Assembly (NCBI RefSeq): GCF_022376445.1
Contig: NW_025955400.1
Coordinates: forward strand, 1 to 31,065
Length of the DNA stretch: 31,065 nucleotides
Source: Fomitopsis serialis
Lineage: Eukaryota; Basidiomycota; Agaricomycetes; Polyporales; Fomitopsidaceae
Direction: 5' to 3'
Part shown: one piece after another, positions 11,444 to 20,135 of the stretch
Layout of the letters: every line of letters starts with the position of its first letter
How positions within the stretch are numbered: the stretch's first letter is position 1
The notes under the pieces: generated by a model
What the model was told of the DNA's origin: nothing
Database searches by the model: none
What the model saw: the letters and a program-made list of their open reading frames with translations, nothing else
Program-made: the position numbers and the translations under genes

Positions 11444-13558
11444 ATGGCGTCCGCACCCTCTCAGCAGTACGCATGTAGGTGGACCCCCCATCGCACTCTA
11501 GTTCGAAGCTAACGACCTCTCCAGTCCGCGCGCAGAAAGCTCTCGGCCTTGTGGGCGGGACGCCCAACTACGAGCCTCTGGACCATTTTCAGGCTCCCGA
11601 TGTACCTGCACGCACGTTCCAGTACAGTGCTGACGGTCGTCTGTTCGCATATGCAGTGCCCTCCGGCGTGCGCATCTTTCAAGCCGAGAGCGCGCAGCTG
11701 TTGCAAGAGCTGCCGCTGCCAAACATCGTGGAGCTCAAGTTCTCGCCCCGTGGCACATACCTTAGCACCTGGGAGCGACCGATCAAGCTCGAGGATGGTG
11801 CACAGCACAAGAACCTCCGCGTGTTCTCCGCGTCAACAGGCGAGGAGCTCGTCGCGTTCACGCAGAAGTCGCTAGAGGGCTGGGACTTGCAGTACACCCT
11901 TTCGGAGTCTCATGCAGTCCGGCTGGTTGGGCAGGAGGTACAGGTGTTCCACCCGGCAAATTGGGCCGCCGGTGTGGTCGACAAGCTCAAGGTGGAAGGT
12001 GCGACGTCGGTCGTGCTGAGCCCTGGGCTTAACCCTTCGGTGGCTGTTTTTGCCGCCGAAAAAAAGGTGCGTAGATCGTCCGCACAGTGTAGTCACCTTA
12101 ATCACACGCTTGTGCAGGGCGCACCCGCAAGCGTGAAGATATACAGCTTGACGGGTCTCGCCGGGCCTCCCACGTGTCAGAAGACGTTCTTCAAGGCTGA
12201 TAAGTCTACGATCAAGTGGAACAACCTTGGTACGCAGGTGCTTGTGCTCACGCAGACGGAAGTCGATCAAGCGAACAAGAGCTACTATGGCGAGACTGGC
12301 GGCTTCTACCTGTTGAGTGCTGCGGGCAACTTTGACTGCCGCATTACGCTCGACAAAGAAGGCCCCATCCATGACTTTGCATGGAGCCCAAACTCCAAGG
12401 AGTTTGGCGTCATCTACGGCTGTAAGCTTCTCCATTGAAGGCTTGTTCTGAGGTAACCTTGATTTGTTTAGATATGCCGGCAAAGGCTATGCTGTTCGAT
12501 CAACGTGCACGGTCGCTCCACGACTTCGGCACCGCGTTCACCAACTTCATCTCCTTCAACCCTCAGGGGCGCCTCATCGCCCTGGCTGGATTTGGTAACC
12601 TCGCGGGCAAGGCAGACATCTACGACCGCCGATCACTCACCAGGGTCACGAGTATCGATGCCTCGAACTCTTCGCACTGTGAATGGTCTCCATGCGGGCG
12701 GTTCCTCCTCACTGCGACGCTCTCGCCTCGACTGCGGGTAGACAACGTCGTCAAGGTCTGGCACTGCACAGGCCCCTTGCTGCACGTCCATCCTATCGAC
12801 GAGTTGTACCAGGCGTCGTGGAGGCCGATACCAGTCGACGCGCTCCCACCCTTCCCCCAAGTGATCCCTCCCTGTCCTGCTCCGGCGCCGAGTGTCGAGG
12901 CCCATGCTGCTGTCGCAAAACCCGCCCCAGCGAGAGTCGCCGGTGCTTACCGTCCGCCCGGCGCGCGTGGACTGGAGGCGAGCTTAGTGTATAGCCGCGA
13001 CGAATCAGGCTCGGCGAGTCCTGGTGCGCCGTCTACGCCAAACGGCCGGTACAGCCGCAGTCCAGCGCCCGGGCGCATCAAAGGCAATGGTCGCAGACAC
13101 GTACCAGGCGCGCCGACCTCACCCTCGCCTGTTCGCAGTCCTCCTGCAGACTCAGAGAAGCGCGGGCGGAAGAAGAAAGGGAAGAAGGATGCTGCTGCGG
13201 GGGCAGCGGCAACGGCAAATGGCGCGGAGTCACCGCGGCCGTCTATTGAGATTCAGGTAAATGGTACAACAAATGGAGCTGCGAGCCCTGTCAATGAGTC
13301 GGTGCCGCCTACTCCGGGTCTTGACGCAAATGGATTGGACCCGATGGCGAAGAAGGTCCGTAACCTGAACAAAAAGGTGAGCTCGCCGTCGGGCCTCGTC
13401 GTTTCTGCAGGCTGATGGTTGTACTGCAGCTGAAGGCCATTGAGGAGTTGAAGGAGAAGCAGAAGAAGGGCGAGCGGTTGGAGGCGACGCAGCTGAAGAA
13501 GATTGAGACGGAGGCAGAAATCCGGAAGGAGCTTACAGGCTTGGATGTCACCTCATAG
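11444..13558 (+). CDS. Eukaryotic translation initiation factor 2A, five exons
   Basis: eIF2A, a WD-repeat beta-propeller factor that can deliver initiator tRNA to the 40S ribosome in a GTP-independent way and is linked to non-canonical initiation. Exons: 11444-11474, 11525-12066, 12118-12421, 12472-13376 and 13430-13558, with introns of 50-53 bases; the protein has 636 residues, the usual size. The short first exon is supported because splicing creates Q-Y-A-F-R-A-Q-K-A-L-G-L-V-G-G, the expected N-terminus. Propeller blades run to about residue 420, including F-A-W-S-P-N-S-K-E-F and C-E-W-S-P-C-G-R-F. The tail is low in complexity, Pro/Ser/Ala-rich with a basic K-R-G-R-K-K-K-G-K-K patch. The last exon encodes a charged coiled coil (L-K-A-I-E-E-L-K-E-K-Q). 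It is a single-copy housekeeping gene and a good syntenic anchor. Confidence 0.94.
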
Positions 13559-13902
13559 TCTGCGCCTTCGTCTCCATCGCGCTTTCGATCTTTGTTCTTG
13601 CGGCTGTGTGCGGCGCCTTCATTGCATTTAGAGTATAACACTCACTCTATCTATTCTTGTTCATCGTGGACCAGGGCATCCGGGGAATACAAACAAGCTG
13701 AAAAAACCTGGAGGTGTTACCGGTGTGTGGGACGCACCGTCGTGCTGTAACGTTATCGGTAGGCACATTGTGTTTGTATACTGACGTTTCTGGCAGATCA
13801 TTCGCTCAGCCCTGCGTCAATGTAGGGCCGTGCATCCTTCGACCATACGGACAAACTGCCCAACTCGGTATCGGAACTGGCACACTGTTGAAGCGCACGA
13901 CG

Positions 13903-14045
13903 GATGACCATCCCTCCAGCGGCAACCCATTGGCGTGCCAGAACTTTATGTCACTCTGCCCAAACTCTACCCGCTGCCGACGTATCCGTGAGCACTGCGC
14001 GGACTTCTTTGACATCCTTTCGCCCGCCAAGCAGCTGCAGTAGGT
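13903..14045 (+). pseudogene. 5' relic of a DUF2828 gene
   Basis: About 140 bases align with the first exon of DUF2828 copy 2. The start region M-T-I-P-P-A-A-T mirrors M-A-T-P-P-A-T-A. A CCAGAA..TGTCACT..CCC block follows, and a second frame then reads D-F-F-D-I-L-S-P-A-K against D-F-L-D-I-L-L-P-A-K in copy 1. The pieces lie in different frames and the similarity fades after a stop at 14041-14043. The rest of the gene is absent downstream on this strand. It lies opposite in orientation to the two intact copies. Confidence 0.65.
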
Positions 14046-14772
14046 CGTATACGCAAGCCTCAACCGGGTGTGACAACTCCTGTCATTGTGCCGCTCGCGA
14101 AATCATAGAATAGACCAACAATGGACACGCTCATTGGGACCAATGAGTGCGCCTGTGAACCGGTCTATGGTTGCCCGCGGCCGGCGTGCCTTGGCGATTG
14201 TCCCGCGTTCTGTGCCTCAGTGCAACCTACAGTAAAGTACCGACGATCGCCGCTACATCCAACGTCCGGAACAGAGTCGGTATAGCGCCGATACATACCT
14301 GGTAGCGCTGCTCTCACCCGGTGTCATGGACTGTGAGCTGAATTTCGACCAGAGCGATACGCTGGGCAGACCTCCATGAATGGAAAGCCTTTGCTAAGGG
14401 AGCCTGAGGGGTGTTTGTATAAAGGAATTACGCCGCAAATACACCGCCCTAGGCCTCTCCGACTCCAAAGTAGCCATGACTGCCGCCCCACCTCATGGCG
14501 AGGGCCGCGTTGCACGCACCACATAGTAGATGGCAGTGACTGGAGCTGCAATAGTGAGTAAGTACTCCGAACCGGAGACTAACCAACGGAGTACTATGTA
14601 CTTATCGGCCTCTCGAGCTTGGATGTTACTTACATGTACATTCGAACTGAGCTGCCATATAAATACTGTGACGAGCGCAGTTCTCCAATTTACAGTCAGA
14701 TTACTACACAGGTAGATATCCAGTACCTCCAGCAATTTGCTGGTGTTGTCTACGAGACAATCCGTTCAGAGA

Positions 14773-14818
14773 GACCGAGCACGGCGGGTGGCCGAGATCC
14801 CCGCCCGATACCGCAGTA
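14773..14818 (+). repeat. Diverged copy of the 15.0-15.2 kb repeat
   Basis: It shares GACCGAG, then GGCCGAGATCC and GCCCGATA followed by CAGTA with the right arm of the inverted repeat at 15198-15245, in the same orientation. The middle is diverged. Together with the two arms it gives three copies within 0.5 kb. Confidence 0.55.
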
Positions 14819-15026
14819 CTGCCTAGTGAGCGCTTGAGTCTCTCACTCCTGGCGCGTCGTAGCGTCTGGCACAATGTGGCTGAACCCCTCTCTTCCACCA
14901 GCTTTCTCCTCCTGAGTCGTGAATCTCTGCCTTTTCTTCTGGGCTCCAGCACCGCCGCGCCGTTCATGATTATGGATTGCAAAACGCTTCTAGTGTGCAT
15001 GAAGGTCCGCATATCAGGCTTTTAAG

Positions 15027-15074
15027 TACTGTATCGGGCCGGGATCTCGGCCGGACATGGTACTCGGTCAGTCG
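15027..15074 (+). repeat. Left arm of a 48-base inverted repeat
   Basis: The reverse complement of this arm matches 15198-15245 at all but a few positions; both contain the near-palindromic core GGCCGAGATCCCGGCC. The arms enclose about 120 bases with no coding potential. The layout resembles a small non-autonomous terminal-inverted-repeat element (MITE-like), but I could not see a target-site duplication. Confidence 0.7.
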
Positions 15075-15197
15075 AGTGCCGTAGGCTCAGTTCCCAGTCT
15101 TACGACAGATTACGCATACCAGTCGTCTCTCACAATCCTCCTCTACCTCCTGATATGTTTTTCTTGTAATTAACTTTAGGAATGAGCCCATGGTGGT

Positions 15198-15245
15198 CGA
15201 CTGACCGAGTACCCTGTCTGGCCGAGATCCCGGCCCGATACAGTA
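15198..15245 (-). repeat. Right arm of the 48-base inverted repeat
   Basis: Partner of the arm at 15027-15074. The whole 219-base unit could fold into a long stem. A weaker third copy lies near 14773-14818 in the orientation of this arm, which suggests a dispersed repeat family. Confidence 0.7.
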
Positions 15246-15562
15246 GCACGGGCGGGACCGCACCATGCCGTGCTTCATTGCGGAGCACCCAACCAGGCTC
15301 CTCTCCACCCGCTTTGGGGGTTGGGGCGGAGGGACTTAGTTCCAAGAACGCGAACACAACCTGTCGCCCTCCACCGCCACCTGTACGTTTCGGGACATGA
15401 CAAGCTAGAATCAAGGATGAGCTTACCGTGTTCGTATTCTTGCCGGCCCCTTTACCCCCGAAGGCGGATGGGAAGGAGCCTGAGTCTCAGATCTCGCCTG
15501 TTGTCAGCATTAACTTCGCTGCTTGAACTAGCCCGCCGTATTCCCGGTCGTTGCTCGACGCC

Positions 15563-15600
15563 CGCACATGATGCTTCGGGATGATATATAGCAGGTGGGA
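15563..15600 (+). promoter_or_regulatory. Conserved core promoter of the plus-strand BTB paralogue
   Basis: CGCACATGAT followed by GATGATATATAGCAGGTGGG is almost identical to a block at the same distance before the minus-strand paralogue (18915-18877). It includes a TATATA box about 70 bases before the ATG. Conservation outside coding sequence argues that it is functional or was duplicated recently. Confidence 0.65.
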
Positions 15601-15658
15601 GTGTCGCGCTGGTCGCGCACCTTCCCCCAGTGAACTGCACCTGCCCCTGTTAACAACC

Positions 15659-16776
15659 ATGATGGACTATTTCGACTTCAACAACCAGGAGTGGTCAACG
15701 GACGACGAGGTAGAGGGAAAGACTGGTTTGCAGACCCCGGTACGTCCAGTGGTCAAGTGCAAGACTGTTCCAATGGCTCACAGACTTCAGATAGGCACGC
15801 CTATTGAGAAGTCAGTGGCGGGCGACATCTCGAAAGACACAACGATGTCGGTCTCGTATGCCTTCCATCCCTACACGTCCTTTGATAACCTCGCCCCGGC
15901 CTTGGTCCTCATCTCGCAGGATGAGGTTTTCTTCTACGTACATCACCACCAGGTCCTCGCCGCGTCCGATAACGGTTTTGCCATGCTCCTCCCGTTCGAG
16001 CTTTCGCTGGACAGCCACCCTCCGATCGTCGTGATGATACCCGAGCCTGCGGATGTCCTCAACATCATTCTTCACACCGTCTACGGACTGTCCGCGATGG
16101 AGTACAAGCCATCCTTCGAGACTATCGCCGCAACACTCAACGCGCTCCCGCGGTACGGCCTCGTGCTGAAACGATACGTCGGCGCGGGCACACCCCTGTA
16201 CGACCTCGTTGCCGCGTGTGCCTCACTACGCCCGATCGATACCTACGCCCTCGCGGCGGCCCACGACCTACCCGACGTTGCGATGGCTGCGTCTGCCCAC
16301 CTCCTCTCCTTCCGGCTCTCGGGGCTCACGGACGATCTCGCGACGCGCATCGGCTCGGTATACCTCAAAAAGCTGTTCTTCCTGCACTTCGGCCGCATCG
16401 AGGCCCTGAAGCACCTGTTGTTGAATCCGCCGAGCACCCACCAAGATACCCCGGAGTGCTCGGCAGCGCAGCAGCGAGGCCTGACGCGCGCGTGGGCGTT
16501 GAGTGCGGCTCATATCATGTGGGAAGCTGGCCCTAGTAGGTACCCAATCAACGAGAAAGGACACACCGACTGACACCAGGCGCGCAGATTTCTCCACGCA
16601 TTTGCTGCAGGCCGCGTTGCTGCCCCTCCAAAAGGAGCTGACATGCCCCAAGTGCACATTGGTCCTTCGCGATCGGATAGCAAGCCTAGTGATCGGTTGG
16701 GCAGGTGTAAAGGTACGGAAGACATTGACCTCTGTGCTGTAGCTTCACCGACCTTGTTCGCCAGAGGACCATATAG
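15659..16776 (+). CDS. BTB-type protein paralogue A, four exons
   Basis: One of two closely related agaricomycete BTB-family proteins; likely a protein-interaction or regulatory factor, partner unknown. Exons: 15659-15739, 15791-16535, 16588-16712 and 16765-16776, with introns of 51-52 bases; 320 residues. It starts M-M-D-Y-F-D-F-N-N-Q-E-W-S-T-D-D. The BTB-like core runs from about residue 45 (H-P-Y-T-S-F-D-N-L-A-P, then V-F-F-Y-V-H-H-H-Q-V-L-A-A-S). A helical region follows (Y-A-L-A-A-A-H-D-L-P-D-V), and the end contains a C-P-K-C pair. The last exon encodes only R-T-I and the stop. This structure is trustworthy because the paralogue has all three introns at the same codons and phases. It faces the paralogue tail to tail. 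Either of two adjacent ATGs (15659, 15662) could be used; the paralogue has one. Confidence 0.87.
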
Positions 16777-17685
16777 CCCAAGTGGTCCGTGGCTGTAGTG
16801 ATGGACTAGTTGGGACGAGAGCGGGTTGCGCTCATACTTATGCTGCTGTATTTGTTATTGTAGTACTATCTCGCTTGTTGTAAAATAGTCATCGCGGCAC
16901 TCGGATGCCCATACCATGGTATACTGTCAGGGAGATTACCCCGGGATGCTTGAATTGCCTTTCTGAAAGTATGTTGCTGTGGCGCCGGAGTTGCGCCGGA
17001 GGGTGTGGAATGGTGCAGAAGGCGCCCCGGTACTAACAGGTGGAGTCCTGGAGGACACAGAAGAAACGGGAGATCACTTATCGGCCCGGCATTGTTCGCG
17101 CCAGTAGCAAGCCAGTAGTAGCGTAGAATGCGGGATGTGTATCCATGACAAGTAGCCCGTCGAAGCTCTTTCGTGAGTTGGGCCTCAACGGGTCGTACTT
17201 GTCCTCAAGGACCTACTTCGCAGTTCGCTTACGCTTCGTCAGCGCTGTCAATACTGTTCGGGTCAGGGATGGTTTCCCAAGTACGGGCACATGTGTCCAT
17301 CTCACATGCGCTCTTGCTAGGGTCGACTCACCAAGCAAGGAATGCGTAGGGGCTGACGTCGATGATCCCACAAAGACACGCTGTCACATCTATGGCCTTA
17401 TCAAACAGCGTGTCTGGGGTACGAATAGTGTCTTGATCATGTCTTCTTGCGGTACCTGATACTCAACAGGAGCTAAGTTATCAGTAACCAGTGTTCTCTA
17501 CGACTCATGATCTCACCACCGTTGTGTTCATCGAGCAACAAGTATGAGCATCCGTGGGCGTGATGAGTAGTTTACAACATCGAGCGTAGTAGAGTATTAG
17601 ATACACAGGCATCGTCAGCAGTCCAAGGGCAGCGCATCCCCAGAGTCACGCTCGCTACCCCTAGTCTTAGAGTACGCGTCTCAAG
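16777..17685. other. Spacer between the convergent BTB paralogues
   Basis: 909 bases between the two stop codons. They hold the 3' flanks of both genes and a DUF2828 3' relic at about 17143-17470. A short direct repeat of GCGCCGGAG occurs near 16981-17001. No intact gene is visible. Confidence 0.6.
17143..17470 (-). pseudogene. 3' relic of a DUF2828 gene
   Basis: Read on the minus strand, the left end gives K-S-F-D-G-L-L-V-M-D, matching the family C-terminus S-F-D-G-L-V-V-V-D but without its stop codon. It is preceded by D-K-Y-D-P-L, matching F-D-P-L. At 17395-17460 the nucleotides match the E-D-M-I-K-T-L-F-V-F-S-D-M-Q-F-D-E-A region of copy 2. The intervening part is scrambled, with stops and about 100 unmatched bases. 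So this is a decayed third or fourth family member, on the same strand as the intact copies but 7 kb away and wedged between the BTB paralogues. Confidence 0.75.
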
Positions 17686-18812
17686 CTAGATGGTCCTCTG
17701 GTACGTGACATCAGCTAAGATACAAGCACACGAATCAACGGCTCACTCACCTTCACACACGCCCAGCCGACTACCAAGCGCGCTATACGATCGCGGAGGG
17801 CCAATCGACACTCGGAACACGTCAGCTCCTTTTGGAGGGGCAGCAATGCAGCCTGCAGCAAATACGTCGATAGATCTGCCCCCCGGCGTCTGTCAGCATG
17901 CACCTTCTTCTCCGAATCATTACTTACTGGGCCCAGCCTCCCACATGATATGGGCAGCCACCAATGCCCACGAGCGCGTCAGGCACTGCTGCTGCGCTGC
18001 TGAGCACTCCGGGGTATCTATCTGGGTGCTGGGCGGGTGGAGCAGCAGGTGCTTCAAAGCCTCGATGCGGCCGAAGTGCAGGAAGAACAGCTTCTTGAGG
18101 TACACCGAGCCGATGCGCATCGCAAGCTCGTCAGAGATCATGGTGAGTGGGAACGGGAGGAGGTGCGCGGAGGCGGCCGTCGCGACATCGGGGAGGTCGT
18201 GCGCCGCCGCGAGCGCGTAGGTGTCGATCGAGCGCAGTGGCGCGCACGCGACGACGAGGTCGTACAGGGGCATTTTCACACTGGCGTATCGCTTCGGCTC
18301 GAGGCCGTACCGCGCCAGGGCGTCAAGTGCAGTGGAGATCGTCTCGAAAGAGGGCTGGTACTCCTTGGCGGACAGCCCGTAGACGGTGGTCAGGATGATG
18401 TTGAGTATCTCTGCGGGCTCGGGTATCACGACGGTCGGGGGGTGGCCGTCCGGGGAGAACTCAGAAGGGAGGAGCATGGCGAAGCCGTTGTTGGATGCGG
18501 CGAGGACCTTGTGGTGATGCACGTAGAAGAAAACCTGATCGGGTGAGACGAGAATGATGTCTGGGACGAGGTCATCGAAGGAGGTATACGGATGGAAGGC
18601 ATGTGAGACCGACACCGTTACGTGGCCCGAGGAGCTGCCCGTCGCGGGCCTCTCCATGGGTGTGCCGACCTGACGCCTGTGAGTCGCTGTCGAGGGGGCA
18701 ACTTGCGTGGTAATAATGGACTCACCGGAGTTTGCGCAATGGGCTCTGTCCCTGCCTCGTCGTCTGTTGCCCATTCTGCGGGTAGCTTCATGTTGAAGTC
18801 GAAGTAATCCAT
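17686..18812 (-). CDS. BTB-type protein paralogue B, four exons
   Basis: Inverted paralogue of the gene at 15659-16776. Exons: 18812-18726, 18669-17928, 17875-17751 and 17697-17686, with introns of 52-56 bases; 321 residues. It starts M-D-Y-F-D-F-N-M-K-L-P-A-E-W-A-T-D-D. The core reads H-P-Y-T-S-F-D-D-L-V-P-D-I-I-L with V-F-F-Y-V-H-H-H-K-V-L-A-A-S. It keeps the helical block D-T-Y-A-L-A-A-A-H-D-L-P-D-V, the L-K-K-L-F-F-L-H-F-G-R-I-E-A-L stretch, and a C-S-E-C pair where the paralogue has C-P-K-C. By eye about four in five residues are shared. The final exon again encodes only R-T-I and the stop. Intact frames in both copies indicate that both are still under selection or are recent. Function unknown. 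Confidence 0.87.
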
Positions 18813-18876
18813 TCTGGGTGTATTCAGGGGCAAAGGTGGTTCACTGAGGGGAAAGTAGTGTGTCAAACGCAGCGCT

Positions 18877-18915
18877 CCCCACCTGCTATATATCATCCCC
18901 CGCGTATCATGTGCG
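18877..18915 (-). promoter_or_regulatory. Conserved core promoter of the minus-strand BTB paralogue
   Basis: Counterpart of the block at 15563-15600: CGCACATGAT, a short variable gap, then GGGATGATATATAGCAGG. The TATATA box lies about 75 bases before the ATG at 18812. It marks how far upstream the duplicated unit extends. Confidence 0.65.
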
Positions 18916-19355
18916 TGGAGTATGTATGTGGACGACGCGCCTCGTAGTGCACAGGGATTGGCGAGCAACTTCCGGGAACACGGCTGGCGGGATCAAGTAG
19001 CGAAGTCTAGCTGATAGCGGGTCAGTCCTATGCAATGGAGTCCAATGGGAGGAAGGCTAAGTGAGTACAGTCCGGCGCGTGCTAACAGCTTGATATTCGG
19101 CTATTTATGCATACCAACCAGCCGCCTCCGGCGCACGTCGGCGGGGTTGTCTTACGAGGGACAGGTAATGCAGCGCGAGTCGATACACTGGGACGTACGT
19201 TTGGGTGAGAGACGGCGTACTTATCATTCCGGCTGAACTCCAGCCCATAGGGTCCCATGCACCCAAGGAGGCGGCCAGTGGTCCTTCACGCCGAACGTCG
19301 GGGCGATATTCCATGATGACGCTGTAGTCTTCGACGCTCTATTTCGGACACCACG

Positions 19356-19423
19356 ACTTTGCGCACATCCCGCACGAGCTGCGTGAGCGAGATGCCGACC
19401 TGGCCATGCTTGATAACGAATGA
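19356..19423 (-). pseudogene. Fragment resembling Ssf1/PPAN (Brix family)
   Basis: The minus strand reads S-F-V-I-K-H-G-Q-V-G-I-S-L-T-Q-L-V-R-D-V, then R-K-V. This closely resembles the start of the Brix domain in fungal Ssf1/Peter Pan proteins (large-subunit ribosome biogenesis), where M-E-P-N-T-A normally follows. Here the frame meets a stop immediately upstream, and the expected continuation is missing downstream. Only about 23 residues match, so this is a captured or leftover piece and not a gene. Assignment is from memory of the family. Confidence 0.5.
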
Positions 19424-19515
19424 TCATGGGTGTAGCTGCGGTTATAGGCTGCACAGAGGTAAAGGATGGGTTCTTGTCGGGAGAATCAGCAGATAGAACC
19501 CTTGCGTGGAGTACT

Positions 19516-19860
19516 TTAGCACGACGTGACGAACTTGGGATCGATGACGCTGAAAGGTAGTGCAAGTCTGCAAGCAGACCGCAGGGACCCATTGGGCACC
19601 TCGTAGTCGGGTTGAGGGTGGCACAAGTTGAAACAACCGCATCGCATGCAATGCCAAAGCCGCAGCAGTACTATCTGGTCTCGTGGCAGAGAATCTACAT
19701 TGTCGAGCCACAGCCGCAGTGTACGCAGCTCTGAGTGGGAACACGTACCGCACACTGGCGGTATCCGTGCCCCGGGGACCCCATGTTCTGAATCTGGCGA
19801 CGCATCAGTAAGCAATAGTCGCGTCAGCCACCACTCACTTGCCATAATGGACCTGGTCAT
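19516..19860 (-). CDS. Candidate small Cys-rich protein, uncertain
   Basis: An ATG-started frame of 114 codons. An internal 45-base stretch has a good GTGAGT donor, a C-T-G-A-T branch-like site and a CAG end, and can be removed without changing frame, leaving 99 residues. The product has C-G-T-C and H-C-M-R-C-G-C-F-N-L-C-H groups that could bind zinc. I recognise no family. The length is near what chance allows, so this remains a weak call. Confidence 0.25.
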   Translation of the reverse strand: MTRSIMASEWWLTRLLLTDASPDSEHGVPGARIPPVCGTCSHSELRTLRLWLDNVDSLPRDQIVLLRLWHCMRCGCFNLCHPQPDYEVPNGSLRSACRLALPFSVIDPKFVTSC

Positions 19861-20135
19861 CGCCGCACCGCGAGGATCCTCCCCCTCTCATAGCGTGCAA
19901 GTACTGTCCGACGCGGACGTTGGATGATTGCAGAGTTGCCAAGCCGAGCAGGTCGATGTCCGTTTATGGAGATGCCTCGATCGGAGCGCCGGCTGGCCGC
20001 TGACAGTGCTGCGATCTGTACGTTACGGCTGCCTGCGTCCGGTTTCGCCTGCCACGCATCTCACTGCCTCTGGGTCCATACATATCTATTGCATACCTTA
20101 GGTCGCCCATGACTTCTCCTCCATCATAGCTTTCT

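Larger units (their letters stand above)
13559..15658. other. 2.1-kb accessory spacer with relics and repeats
   Basis: Between eIF2A and the first BTB paralogue. It contains the DUF2828 5' relic (about 13903-14045), a 9-base stem hairpin (arms 14561-14569 and 14587-14595), a repeat family with one copy near 14773-14818 and an inverted pair at 15027-15245, and the conserved BTB promoter block at its end. Nothing else reads as a gene. A 54-codon Cys-rich ATG frame at 14121-14285 is probably chance. Confidence 0.6.
18813..20135. other. Spacer with Ssf1-like fragment and weak open frames
   Basis: 1.3 kb between divergent BTB paralogue B and the glycosyltransferase, so promoters of both are expected. 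It contains the BTB promoter block (18877-18915), the Ssf1-like fragment (19356-19423) and a candidate small minus-strand frame (19516-19860). The rest shows no coding signal. Confidence 0.55.

Noticed and set aside
12435..13415. Fourth eIF2A exon read as a separate gene
   Set aside because: Its upstream part is intronic and its beta-propeller continues directly from the previous exon; splice sites join them in frame.
7855..17470. A single DUF2828 gene split by insertion of the BTB genes
   Set aside because: The 5' relic (13.9 kb) is on the plus strand and the 3' relic (17.1 kb) on the minus strand, so they cannot be two halves of one simply interrupted gene.
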